A stretch of 21,613 bases of DNA from IMG/VR virus record IMGVR_UViG_3300031963_001047, positions 1 through 21,613 of that record; one strand, 5' to 3'. The position numbers were made by a program, and so were the translations under genes. Source of the DNA: a virus. Under the pieces are notes generated by a model. That model ran no database searches. It saw only the letters and a list, made by a program, of their open reading frames with translations, and was not told the origin of the DNA. Numbering within the stretch: position 1 is the first letter of the stretch; every line of letters begins with the position of its first letter. Positions 1 through 6,050 of this stretch are shown here, one piece after another.

Positions 1-1162
1 AGTATTGATCTTCCCAGTCGTCTCCTTGAATCTCAAGCCAATTTAAAACTCTATGGTCAAAGTAACCAAACTCGTCAGGGCGATCCCAATCAACCCAAAC
101 AACTGTAACTACTGTGGAGTCCAGTTTACGAGCCGGATCAATTCCAACTACCACAGGAGTTCTATGCCAAGCTTTAACTGTTTCTTGTGATGTATCTCCA
201 AGTTCGTCCATGATTGCAGATGAAACGAACATACCTCGCTCAAGCAACCATTTACAAGAATATGACATCTGGAACTCATCAGAATCCTCGCCAATGCGAA
301 GCATTTCTTTTTTAATAAACTTTCCATAGTTCGGGTTTACTTTTGCGACCTCTCTCCAGTCCCACTCGTAGTGATTTTGGCGAGCGCTCTTACTTGTTTG
401 CCTACGCTTGTTTAATTGAATAGATCTATAAAAGTTGTTTTTAGTTGTAGTAGGAGTTCCTGTCTTTACCATCGTACCTGAGTAATACGCCAACATAGGG
501 GAGATAGACTTAGATACAACAAAGTCGTCTGCTTCTTGACACTCATCAATAACTACAAGATGGAAAGACTTAGACTCAATTTTAGCTCTAGGGTTAGCAG
601 TCATCATCATGAGGCTACTACCTGAGTTTTTTAATTTAATCTGCCGTGTAACGCCAGGCACTTTACCTAGTGAGTCATCAATCTCTGGGTCTCCAAGAAT
701 CTCAAGCGCTCGCTCACTTGTAAGCCTGTTTACTGTACGACCAAAAAGAGTTTCAACCTGACCTTCAACAGGAGCAAACATTCCAATCCAGATTCCATCT
801 TTGAAACGACCAAGAAGTTCTGGATACATCTTAGCTAAACGAGGAAGTAAAACCATAAGTGTTGCTACTGTATTCGCAATAGTTTCAGACTTACCTGACT
901 GGCGAGCAGCAAGTGCAGTTACTTCTTCACCATCATTAATGATTACAGACTCAATTACGCGTCTGGCAAGAGGTAGTTGATATGGGTGAAGTTCGTGCCC
1001 TACAAGGGCAGTCATAAATTCAATACAACGATCAATGAGTTTTTTTACAAACTCTCTAGAGAGTTCGTCTAACTCTTCTTCAACATCCTCTTCTAAAGGT
1101 TGTTCAAGATCCTCATCAGGAAAGAACTCTTCTTCGTCTTCGTACGCGGAATCATTAATCAT
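1..1162 (-). CDS. terL: Terminase large subunit, C-terminus cut by the window edge
   Basis: ATPase/nuclease motor that packages phage DNA into the procapsid. I translated 387 residues from ATG 1162; the frame is open to the left edge, so the rest of the nuclease domain lies outside. Seen: a very acidic N-terminus (first 35 residues), a Walker A variant AARQSGKSE at about 85-93, Walker B VVIDE at 203-207, a TGTPTTT coupling motif at about 234-240, and the start of the RNase H-like nuclease with VVGIDPARKLDST (Asp342 as the first metal ligand). AGGA lies about 6 nt before the ATG. A terminator and a candidate extended -10 precede it, so it may have its own transcript. It is the last minus-strand gene here; portal and capsid genes would be expected further left. 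No small terminase subunit is recognisable. Confidence 0.95.
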   Translation of the reverse strand, partial: MINDSAYEDEEEFFPDEDLEQPLEEDVEEELDELSREFVKKLIDRCIEFMTALVGHELHPYQLPLARRVIESVIINDGEEVTALAARQSGKSETIANTVATLMVLLPRLAKMYPELLGRFKDGIWIGMFAPVEGQVETLFGRTVNRLTSERALEILGDPEIDDSLGKVPGVTRQIKLKNSGSSLMMMTANPRAKIESKSFHLVVIDECQEADDFVVSKSISPMLAYYSGTMVKTGTPTTTKNNFYRSIQLNKRRQTSKSARQNHYEWDWREVAKVNPNYGKFIKKEMLRIGEDSDEFQMSYSCKWLLERGMFVSSAIMDELGDTSQETVKAWHRTPVVVGIDPARKLDSTVVTVVWVDWDRPDEFGYFDHRVLNWLEIQGDDWEDQY

Positions 1163-1180
1163 ATTTTCCTAGTTTATGGA

Positions 1181-1215
1181 AAAACAAAAAGCCTTGGGTA
1201 TGTAAACCCAAGGGC
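1181..1215 (-). terminator. Rho-independent terminator upstream of terL
   Basis: Read on the minus strand, GCCCTTGGGT pairs with ACCCAAGGC (9 bp with one bulged base, 6-nt loop) and is followed by TTTTTGTTTTT. It ends the transcript of the small genes to its right and isolates terL. If the extended -10 at 1260-1268 is active, the hairpin would instead sit in the terL leader and act as an attenuator. Confidence 0.75.
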
Positions 1216-1259
1216 TCTTTGCTGCCGCCATACGGGGAGAGAAGAGAGAGGCAAGGCAA

Positions 1260-1268
1260 ATCTTAGCA
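1260..1268 (-). promoter_or_regulatory. Candidate extended -10 promoter for terL
   Basis: The minus strand reads TGCTAAGAT, matching the TGnTAnnnT extended -10 pattern and nearly identical to the TGCTAAGGT motifs of the 3962-4096 control region. No convincing -35 is visible. It lies between the upstream gene's stop and the terminator, about 100 nt before the terL ATG. Confidence 0.3.
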
Positions 1269-1285
1269 TAATGTAGACAAAGCTA

Positions 1286-1525
1286 CTATTTAGTGCTTCG
1301 TTTATAAAGCTCTTCGACGACAGCATGTAAAGCTTCTGCTCCATTTCTGGCTTCATCTAAATAGACTTTTTCTCGGCTTTTTTGATAACTGGACAGGCAC
1401 TTTCCAACTTCATAGATCGCCTGATCAATCCACATTTCCAGCTCAGCTGTTGGGATCCTAGAGACCCGTTTTGCTATTTTTTCAGAGAAAGGTTTATCCC
1501 AGTCTTTATCCTTAAAAAGCTTCAT
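1286..1525 (-). CDS. Hypothetical protein, 79 aa
   Basis: I do not recognise this protein. It is small, charged and predicted mostly helical, with no cysteines arranged for metal binding, no signal peptide and no membrane segment. The middle (EMWIDQAIYEVGKCL) and the C-terminal half (ARNGAEALHAVVEELYKR) look amphipathic, as in a small helical-bundle protein. Its ATG lies inside the last codons of the 97-aa gene upstream (14-bp overlap), so the two are probably translationally coupled. It is the last gene before the terminator in front of terL. A role in packaging or head assembly is possible from position only. Confidence 0.7.
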   Translation of the reverse strand: MKLFKDKDWDKPFSEKIAKRVSRIPTAELEMWIDQAIYEVGKCLSSYQKSREKVYLDEARNGAEALHAVVEELYKRSTK

Positions 1526-1805
1526 GGTATGCCCCGTCCTCTGGAGACCAAACTTTTCTTGCCCGAAGGGCGTTACCGACTAACAGATCAATATCTTCGT
1601 CGGTTAAAAGGTGTGGATCTTTTACGGTCTTAAATAAAAGACCTAGATAAAACCCCGGCTTTGTAAAGGGGAATCTAAATACTAAACAACGACCAGATCG
1701 ATAGGGAAAGTCTGTTTCTTGGGTGCGACCAAGTTCTACAATAGGAAGGGCTTTGCGGTGGTAATAATTAAGTTTCCCTAGATATATCGGTCCCAGTGTT
1801 CTCAT
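1512..1805 (-). CDS. Hypothetical protein, 97 aa
   Basis: I do not recognise a family. The sequence is aromatic-rich and looks globular (GPIYLGKLNYYHRK, then CLVFRFPFTKPGFYLG), ending in an acidic helix LLTDEDIDLLVGNALRARK. No signal peptide or membrane helix is evident. The start at 1805 is supported by GAGGA five nucleotides upstream of the ATG, even though it lies 38 bp inside the end of the KTSC gene in another frame. It also overlaps the following 79-aa gene by 14 bp, so the three genes form one coupled unit. Confidence 0.75.
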   Translation of the reverse strand: MRTLGPIYLGKLNYYHRKALPIVELGRTQETDFPYRSGRCLVFRFPFTKPGFYLGLLFKTVKDPHLLTDEDIDLLVGNALRARKVWSPEDGAYHEAF

Positions 1806-2328
1806 TTGATTCCTCAGTAGTTCTCGTATAAGCGGGGCTGTTCTGTATGCTACTTGCTATCTGGGCAGTATAACTAATCTGCTCCTTTAGCGACTCCGGC
1901 ATGTCTGCAACACTTGCCGGTCCCATATCTGACCAACCATCTAACCCAGAAGATCTCAAGTATCTCCCTGTAGACGGGCTGTTCTTTAGCCCTAGCCACA
2001 TATTAGTAGGAACATTATTGTACTCCCACCATGTGCCATCTCTAAATACCACAATTAGTTTGTTAACTTCAGGGGCATACGCGACCACAAGAGCTCGTGG
2101 TCTGCCTGGGTTTATTGTTGGAGCAGAACGCATTTCACCGCGGTTTACCTGAGGCTCTGGGGCTTTGCTCACATCATTTGGAATAACAACTTCAGTGTCT
2201 TTCCATTTAGCCGCAAACCGATCCTCATACCCAAGTTTTTCTTGGGCTCGAAGGATTAAGTTAAGCTTTTTATTTGCTGAGTCATCGGTTGGGCCATACT
2301 TTAAAGCTCTGCCTTTGTACTTTGGCAT
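1768..2328 (-). CDS. KTSC-domain protein, 186 aa
   Basis: Residues about 78-133 resemble the KTSC domain, a small beta-rich module found in phage and bacterial proteins whose function is poorly defined. Visible landmarks are RALVVAYAPEVNKLIVVF, then WWEYNNVP, then SPSTGRYLRSSGLDGW, the usual order of strands followed by the small-residue turn. The N-terminal 70 residues are charged and hydrophilic; the C-terminal 50 are Ser/Thr/Glu-rich and probably disordered. There is no signal peptide. Its ATG overlaps the upstream stop as TAATG. The position between the lysis cassette and terL suggests a structural or assembly accessory, which is inference. Confidence 0.8.
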   Translation of the reverse strand: MPKYKGRALKYGPTDDSANKKLNLILRAQEKLGYEDRFAAKWKDTEVVIPNDVSKAPEPQVNRGEMRSAPTINPGRPRALVVAYAPEVNKLIVVFRDGTWWEYNNVPTNMWLGLKNSPSTGRYLRSSGLDGWSDMGPASVADMPESLKEQISYTAQIASSIQNSPAYTRTTEESNENTGTDISRET

Positions 2329-2588
2329 TAGTCCTCACACCTATGATCTTCTTTTTCAGAGTCTAGAACTCTTGTTAAACAATAAGCACAGCGGACATAC
2401 TTTGGTGGTCTGTAATCATTTTGCGCCGTAGCGCCTAGAGGATAATCACTACCATCTTCATCTTGATTGGGTCTATCCACAACAATGTCTGGTTCCCTAA
2501 ACAAGTCAGGTGGAAACGGTCCAACCGGATCCATCATTCGATCGGGAACTGGGTGGACTTGTACAGCCTGTTTTTTAGTTATCCGCAT
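2328..2588 (-). CDS. Small protein with a C-terminal zinc-finger-like motif
   Basis: An 86-aa protein with a Pro/Asp-rich N-terminal two thirds, probably extended, and a compact C-terminal RCAYCLTRVLDSEKEDHRC. The spacing C-x2-C-x12-H-x-C fits a single zinc site. I do not know the family. Its start lies 14 bp inside the end of the next zinc-ribbon gene (2575-2772), and its stop overlaps the KTSC start as TAATG. Two adjacent zinc proteins suggest nucleic-acid or protein contacts, but nothing shows the partner. Confidence 0.75.
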   Translation of the reverse strand: MRITKKQAVQVHPVPDRMMDPVGPFPPDLFREPDIVVDRPNQDEDGSDYPLGATAQNDYRPPKYVRCAYCLTRVLDSEKEDHRCED

Positions 2589-2772
2589 CAGCAGGAGCCT
2601 CTTTAGCTTCTGCTTTCTTCTTAGCTGGGGCAGCCTTTTCTACAGGAAAATGTCCAGCCAAGGCGCGATCTTGTAACCATGTAGGCAAGCAGGTCGCGCA
2701 GTAGTTAACTGGGTTAACGCCAGGATCAGCTACTGTGTAAGCCGCATCGTTAGAGCAGTTATCGCACTTCAT
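2575..2772 (-). CDS. Zinc-ribbon protein, about 65 aa
   Basis: The N-terminus carries two CxxC knuckles (MKCDNCSNDA, then VNYCATCLPTWLQ), a four-cysteine zinc ribbon, followed by a Lys/Ala/Pro-rich tail. Small proteins of this shape recur in actinobacterial phages; their function is unknown to me. I chose ATG 2772 over the upstream in-frame ATG at 2793 because AAGGAG lies about six bases before 2772 and the conserved part begins there. It is the first gene after the lysis-cassette terminator, so it needs readthrough or a promoter I could not identify. Confidence 0.75.
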   Translation of the reverse strand: MKCDNCSNDAAYTVADPGVNPVNYCATCLPTWLQDRALAGHFPVEKAAPAKKKAEAKEAPADADN

Positions 2773-2804
2773 TGGTTCTCCTTTTCTTCCCATAATTCTA
2801 TCTT

Positions 2805-2836
2805 AAAAAAGCAATAAGGCGGGCATTGAGCCCGCC
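2805..2836 (-). terminator. Terminator at the end of the lysis cassette
   Basis: A perfect 7-bp GC stem (GGCGGGC/GCCCGCC, 5-nt loop, 2818-2836) lies just after the holin stop. On the minus strand it is followed by TTATTGC and then six T residues. Confidence 0.75.
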
Positions 2837-2851
2837 CTACTGATTTAATGC

Positions 2852-3130
2852 TTACTTCTTTTTAGCCTTCTTGGCTTCTGCATCAAGCTTCTTGGTTACT
2901 TCACCTGCAAGCGATGCGGCCACACGACCAAACGCCGGATCCTTCTTATTTGCCCAACGTAGTGCAACTGGGATCACGGATGCCCAAAGGGCGTTTGCAA
3001 CCAGTGTCCATTCACCTGAACCAAACTCTAGTGGTGATGCGATTCCGCTGGTTTGAGTAACAATTACGATCGCGCCGATAATCTGACCGAGCAAGTTACG
3101 GGCATACGATTCAATTGCTGCTTTATTCAT
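2852..3130 (-). CDS. Holin, r1t-like
   Basis: A 92-aa membrane protein with two hydrophobic segments (about 13-30, LLGQIIGAIVIVTQTSG, and 42-60, WTLVANALWASVIPVALRW). The motif NKKDPAFGRVA follows, then a Lys-rich cytoplasmic tail. This layout and the DPAFG motif are typical of holins in actinobacteriophages, which form the inner-membrane lesion that times lysis. A good SD (AGGAG) precedes the ATG. It lies 7 bp downstream of the CHAP endolysin and is closed by a terminator, giving a complete lysis cassette. Confidence 0.85.
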   Translation of the reverse strand: MNKAAIESYARNLLGQIIGAIVIVTQTSGIASPLEFGSGEWTLVANALWASVIPVALRWANKKDPAFGRVAASLAGEVTKKLDAEAKKAKKK

Positions 3131-3137
3131 ATAGCTC

Positions 3138-3698
3138 CTACTTCTTTACTTGACCGCAGGTTGGGCACACTTGTGGTGCTTCTGCGGGGGCAGCAGCCTC
3201 TGCTGCTTCTTTGAACTTTGGACGGCCAAAGCCCACGATAGATACCATAACATTCTTTGGGTTCTTTTTCCAAGCGCGAAGCTTAAGGCAGACTTCTCCG
3301 CCATTGCGCTGGTCACCCTTCTTGTCTGGGCTGGTATTGCCCTCAATTACTAGACAGGTGCCATCTTTCTTTACGGACTTCACGATACCCACATGGCTGA
3401 TCCGATCAACGCCATCTGCTGGGAAATCAAAATAGGCGATATCTCCAGGCTGTGGGTCATCTTCGTGCCAGCGTCCAGCCTTCTTAAAAGCATCAGCTCC
3501 GGAAGGAGTGTAAACGGTATTAGGTACCTTTACGCCAGCTTCATTCGCGCACCACATAACAAAGCTTCCGCACCATGGTTGGAAGTTAGCTTTTGTGTAG
3601 GCGCCATACTTTGTTTCATTGTCTTTTGGACCTTCAACGGTTCCAACTTCTTGCTCAGCCTCTTCAATCAGGCGAGCGGCTGTTCCTAGATCTGCCAT
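3138..3698 (-). CDS. CHAP-domain endolysin (peptidoglycan amidase/endopeptidase)
   Basis: Papain-like CHAP hydrolase that cuts peptidoglycan at lysis. Seen: catalytic Cys43 in PWCGSFVMWC, His102 in ISHVGIV, and the third polar position around Glu119/Asn121 in VIEGNTS. The usual PGDIAYFDF strand precedes the histidine. Domain span is about residues 8-160. The C-terminus is an Ala/Pro/Glu linker ending in CPTCGQVKK, a CxxC knuckle that may bind metal or the cell wall. No signal peptide, consistent with holin-dependent release. Its ATG overlaps the stop of the membrane protein before it (TAATG), and the holin follows. Confidence 0.92.
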   Translation of the reverse strand: MADLGTAARLIEEAEQEVGTVEGPKDNETKYGAYTKANFQPWCGSFVMWCANEAGVKVPNTVYTPSGADAFKKAGRWHEDDPQPGDIAYFDFPADGVDRISHVGIVKSVKKDGTCLVIEGNTSPDKKGDQRNGGEVCLKLRAWKKNPKNVMVSIVGFGRPKFKEAAEAAAPAEAPQVCPTCGQVKK

Positions 3699-3946
3699 TA
3701 TTTGCTACCTCTTTTTTTAACGAGTAATCCGTAAATCTCATCAACTCGAATTTCAAGTCTGTCAACTTTTGAGTCAAGTTCGTTAACTTTATCTTTGATC
3801 GAGCTTCCACCGTTCGGTTTAAGTTCTGCTAGATAATGTTTGACCAGCCATTTGACTCCAAGAGCCGCTGATCCTAATACGCTGATTAATGTGGCTACGA
3901 AGCCAAGCCAATCTATTGGGGACACTCTATACACCCATTCTGTCAA
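3698..3946 (-). CDS. Membrane-anchored coiled-coil protein of the lysis cassette
   Basis: An 82-aa protein with one N-terminal hydrophobic helix (about 12-33, DWLGFVATLISVLGSAALGV), a short basic linker, then a heptad-like coiled coil (about 50-77, IKDKVNELDSKVDRLEIRVDE). This shape matches small holin-like or spanin-like proteins often found first in actinophage lysis cassettes (DUF2746-like from memory). The start is uncertain: the first usable codon is TTG at 3946, but no SD sits at the right distance. An AAGG lies 7 nt ahead of an in-frame ATT at 3955, so a rare ATT start is possible. It is transcribed from the minus promoter at 4012-4040. Confidence 0.8.
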   Translation of the reverse strand: MTEWVYRVSPIDWLGFVATLISVLGSAALGVKWLVKHYLAELKPNGGSSIKDKVNELDSKVDRLEIRVDEIYGLLVKKRGSK

Positions 3947-4011
3947 AAAGTCAATAGTTTTACCTTAGCAGAATGGTTGTCCGAATAAAATCACATAAGA
4001 TCTACGCATAA

Positions 4012-4040
4012 ATTACAGCATTAGAATACACGCGTGTCAT
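4012..4040 (-). promoter_or_regulatory. Sigma70-type promoter for the lysis cassette
   Basis: On the minus strand, -35 ATGACA (4035-4040) and -10 TGTAAT (4012-4017) are separated by exactly 17 bp, each one base from consensus. The -35 overlaps the ACACGCGTGT palindrome, so a protein bound there would block it. Confidence 0.65.
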
Positions 4041-4065
4041 AATAAAAAATATATATTTTTTACGC

Positions 4066-4096
4066 TTGACACCGTTTGTAAAGCCTGTGCTAAGGT
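4066..4096 (+). promoter_or_regulatory. Promoter for the transglycosylase-WhiB operon
   Basis: A perfect -35 TTGACA (4066-4071) is followed after 19 bp by the extended -10 TGC-TAAGGT (-10 hexamer 4091-4096). The AT-rich palindrome immediately upstream could act as an UP element. Predicted transcription start is near 4103. Confidence 0.6.
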
Positions 4097-4106
4097 TGAA
4101 CCTGAT

Positions 4107-4130
4107 AAGCCACCAGTGATGGTGGCTTTT
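4107..4130 (+). terminator. Leader hairpin with T-tract (attenuator or mRNA-stabilising stem)
   Basis: AAGCCACCA pairs perfectly with TGGTGGCTT (9 bp) around a GTGA loop and runs into TTTT. It lies only a few bases after the predicted start of the plus transcript and about 20 nt before the gene's ATG. It may therefore attenuate transcription or protect the 5' end rather than end an upstream gene. Confidence 0.55.
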
Positions 4131-4150
4131 CGGCACTGAGAGGAGCAGAA

Positions 4151-4687
4151 ATGCTTAATATCAGAAAAGAAGATATGGCAGGAATGGCGGTGCTAGCGGT
4201 GTATGGATTAGTTCTAGGAGCTCTTCCACACGCGCTCGCGGCTAATGTAATACCTGAGCCCAAAGTAGCTGAGGTAGTCGTAGTTGATCCGCTGGACGAG
4301 TTTAGGAACGCTAAGTCGCTAGACGGCGCGGAACTAAAGTCTCTGCTTAAGGCAGTCGGTTTTGAGGGAAAATCCCTCAGGGTTGCCTGGGCAGTTGCCA
4401 TGAAAGAGTCAAACGGTCGCCCATTAGCTCATAATGACGATCTAAGTACGGGGGACAACTCTTACGGGATATTCCAGATCAACATGCTTGGTCAACTTGG
4501 AATAGATCGACTAGAGAAGTTTGACCTAAAAGCTAATAAGGATCTCTACGATCCAGTAACAAACGCGCAGATTGCTTACCATATGACCGCTGGTGGAAAA
4601 GACTGGTCGTCTTGGAAAATCAATCCCGAAGCAAGTAACGGACAACGATACGACTCCTTTTATGAGGAGTTTCCAAAAGGAAAATAA
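4151..4687 (+). CDS. Secreted lytic transglycosylase (SLT/lysozyme-like)
   Basis: A 178-aa protein with an N-terminal hydrophobic signal (about 9-29, GMAVLAVYGLVLGALPHALA) and a plausible signal peptidase site after ALA-AN. Then comes a lysozyme-like transglycosylase domain: VAWAVAMKESNGRP with likely catalytic Glu86, SYGIFQINM (104-112, the conserved G-x-x-Q motif) and NAQIAYHMTAGGKDWSSW near the end. It should cut glycan strands from outside the membrane, or with the virion at entry. AGGAG precedes the ATG. It is divergent from the CHAP lysis cassette and coupled by TAATG to WhiB, so it is under separate control from the main endolysin. Confidence 0.88.
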   Translation: MLNIRKEDMAGMAVLAVYGLVLGALPHALAANVIPEPKVAEVVVVDPLDEFRNAKSLDGAELKSLLKAVGFEGKSLRVAWAVAMKESNGRPLAHNDDLSTGDNSYGIFQINMLGQLGIDRLEKFDLKANKDLYDPVTNAQIAYHMTAGGKDWSSWKINPEASNGQRYDSFYEEFPKGK

Positions 4688-4938
4688 TGTACGCAAAAAT
4701 AGCCGCACCAACCTTTGATGGCACCCAGCCATGTAAAGGAATGAACACGGAAGAATTCTTCCCAGTGGATCGCATAGAAGAAGAGAGATTTAAAAGGGCT
4801 ATCAAGCCTGTGTGCGATTCTTGCAAGTTCAGATCTGAGTGCCTTCAGTGGGCGCTTGACAATAGAGAGATTGGGATCTGGGCTGGAACAACTACAGATG
4901 AGCGACGGCTCATTATTCGACGATTAAGGCGTAAATAG
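4687..4938 (+). CDS. whiB: WhiB-family iron-sulphur regulator
   Basis: An 83-aa WhiB-like protein. The four cluster cysteines are present (Cys16, Cys43, Cys46 with CDSC, Cys52), followed by the diagnostic turn GIWAGTT (63-69) and a basic C-terminus RRLIIRRLRRK for DNA binding. Family members bind a 4Fe-4S cluster and usually partner with the primary sigma factor; phage copies can modulate host promoters. WhiB proteins are essentially restricted to Actinobacteria and their phages, so this is the best host clue in the window. Its start overlaps the transglycosylase stop (TAATG) with AAGGAAA upstream. It may act on the adjacent divergent control region, which is inference. Confidence 0.93.
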   Translation: MYAKIAAPTFDGTQPCKGMNTEEFFPVDRIEEERFKRAIKPVCDSCKFRSECLQWALDNREIGIWAGTTTDERRLIIRRLRRK

Positions 4939-4939
4939 C

Positions 4940-4973
4940 AAAAAACCCCCTGCCAAACGGCGGGGGGTTTTTT
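4940..4973. terminator. Bidirectional terminator between convergent genes
   Basis: A6-CCCCC on the left and GGGGGG-T6 on the right flank a GCC/GGC inner stem, so both strands read a strong GC stem followed by a T-run. It separates whiB (plus) from the PASTA gene (minus). Confidence 0.9.
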
Positions 4974-4983
4974 GTTAGGGCTA

Positions 4984-5964
4984 TTAAGAAGCTGTTGCCC
5001 AAGGAGTGATTGTGATTGTTGCAGTTGTCGCAACGCTTGCTGCGTTTGCTGCAGTGCTCTGGGTCTTGATGGTGCCATTGGCTCCGCCAAGTGTTCCAGT
5101 TGCGTTGACACCAGTTGTATCTGCAACTGTGAAGCCAGAACCTGAAACGGTGATCTGACCTGCACCAGCAGAACCTGTAACTGTCCAAGTACCAAGTGCG
5201 TATGCTGGAAGATTGACTGGAGCTTCGCCAGCTGGAGTTCCAGCAACAAGTGTGACCTTGGTGCCTGTTGGGTAATTGGTGTGAGCATTTGTAGCGTAGA
5301 TAACTGCTGCTGTAGCGCTTGTAGCGTTAAAGCGAGTTACATCTGTACGTGTATTTGTTGCCGCAGTAGCGGTAGTGATATTTGCTGCTTCATAACCAGC
5401 GTCCTTAAGAGCATCAAGAGCCAAAGCTGTGGTGAGACCACGAACATCTGGAACGATGATGTAACCAATTCCAGCGCCATCTGCTGCTGTAAGAGCGGTT
5501 GTTGATTGAACCTTTCCATACTGACCTGTAATAGATCCGGCGTTTGCCGCGTTAGTTACAGTAAATGAAAGAGCGTTTGCTGTAGCCACGGTGGCTGAGG
5601 ATAGGTTGTAAGCACTAGCTGTAAGGCCGGTGATGTTTACGACATCTCCTGCTGCAAGCTTGTTCTGTGCGGTGTATGTAACGGTTGTTCCGTTACCTGA
5701 AACTGCTGTAATGATGTAGTTGCCAGCCCCAGCGGTGAATGCTGGATATCCTGACCAACCTGCTTCTGCATTTGCGTGGTTGTCAAGATCGGCGTTAAGG
5801 CGAGCGCTTGGATAGACGGAATATCCGCTCCAATCGTAGTTTTGAGCTGCATCAGCAGCCACGACTACGGTAGCACCGCCATCTGTACGATCATCATTTG
5901 GCTGCATAGGGAAGTTACCCCATACAAAGTCAACTGCTTGTTGACCCGATGTATCTGTTGCCAT
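4984..5964 (-). CDS. Virion-type protein with a PASTA domain
   Basis: A 326-aa, Ala/Thr/Gly-rich protein typical of phage tail or decoration proteins. N-terminal 75 residues: MATDTSGQQAVDFVWGNFPM, then Trp-Ser-Gly-Tyr motifs at 45-48 and 70-73. Residues about 80-150 resemble a small beta-sandwich seen in tail proteins (KLAAGDVVNITGLTASAYNL). Residues about 170-241 are a PASTA module: VPDVRGLTTALALDALKDAG, then the second half ending YPTGTKVTLVAG. PASTA domains normally bind peptidoglycan stem peptides or muropeptides in Ser/Thr kinases and penicillin-binding proteins. The C-terminal 75 residues form another repetitive beta domain. AAGG precedes the ATG, and a promoter lies just upstream (6016-6044). 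It is not the canonical major capsid or tail tube as far as I can see. Confidence 0.85.
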   Translation of the reverse strand: MATDTSGQQAVDFVWGNFPMQPNDDRTDGGATVVVAADAAQNYDWSGYSVYPSARLNADLDNHANAEAGWSGYPAFTAGAGNYIITAVSGNGTTVTYTAQNKLAAGDVVNITGLTASAYNLSSATVATANALSFTVTNAANAGSITGQYGKVQSTTALTAADGAGIGYIIVPDVRGLTTALALDALKDAGYEAANITTATAATNTRTDVTRFNATSATAAVIYATNAHTNYPTGTKVTLVAGTPAGEAPVNLPAYALGTWTVTGSAGAGQITVSGSGFTVADTTGVNATGTLGGANGTIKTQSTAANAASVATTATITITPWATAS

Positions 5965-6015
5965 TAAATTACCTTTTCTCTAGAGTGGTATAGCGCCTGA
6001 TCGGGGCGCCCTACT

Positions 6016-6044
6016 ATTGTCTAAGAGCTTTTAGGCTTTGTCAT
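6016..6044 (-). promoter_or_regulatory. Promoter for the PASTA-domain gene
   Basis: On the minus strand, ATGACA (6039-6044) and GACAAT (6016-6021) are 17 bp apart. The -35 is identical to the lysis promoter's. The element fills the gap between the glycosyltransferase stop and the PASTA gene, implying extra expression of that single gene. Confidence 0.5.
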
Positions 6045-6050
6045 GGCTAC

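Larger units (their letters stand above)
3962..4096. promoter_or_regulatory. Divergent control region with inverted TGCTAAGGT motifs
   Basis: The non-coding stretch between the lysis cassette and the plus-strand pair is bounded by two copies of one 9-mer pointing outward: TGCTAAGGT on the plus strand at 4088-4096, and the same word on the minus strand at 3962-3970. Each fits an extended -10 (TGnTAnnnT). Between them are two perfect palindromes, ACACGCGTGT (4028-4037) and AAAAAATATATATTTTTT (4044-4061), candidate operator or AT-rich activator sites. Confidence 0.6.

Noticed and set aside
2871-3689. Plus-strand frames opposite the holin and CHAP genes (several of 60-100 codons)
   Set aside because: They lie antisense to well-supported lysis genes, have no SD or recognisable motif, and their composition is that of reversed coding DNA.
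5984-6012. GCGCC/GGCGC inverted repeat upstream of the PASTA gene as a terminator
   Set aside because: Stem is short and self-complementary with no T-tract on either strand.
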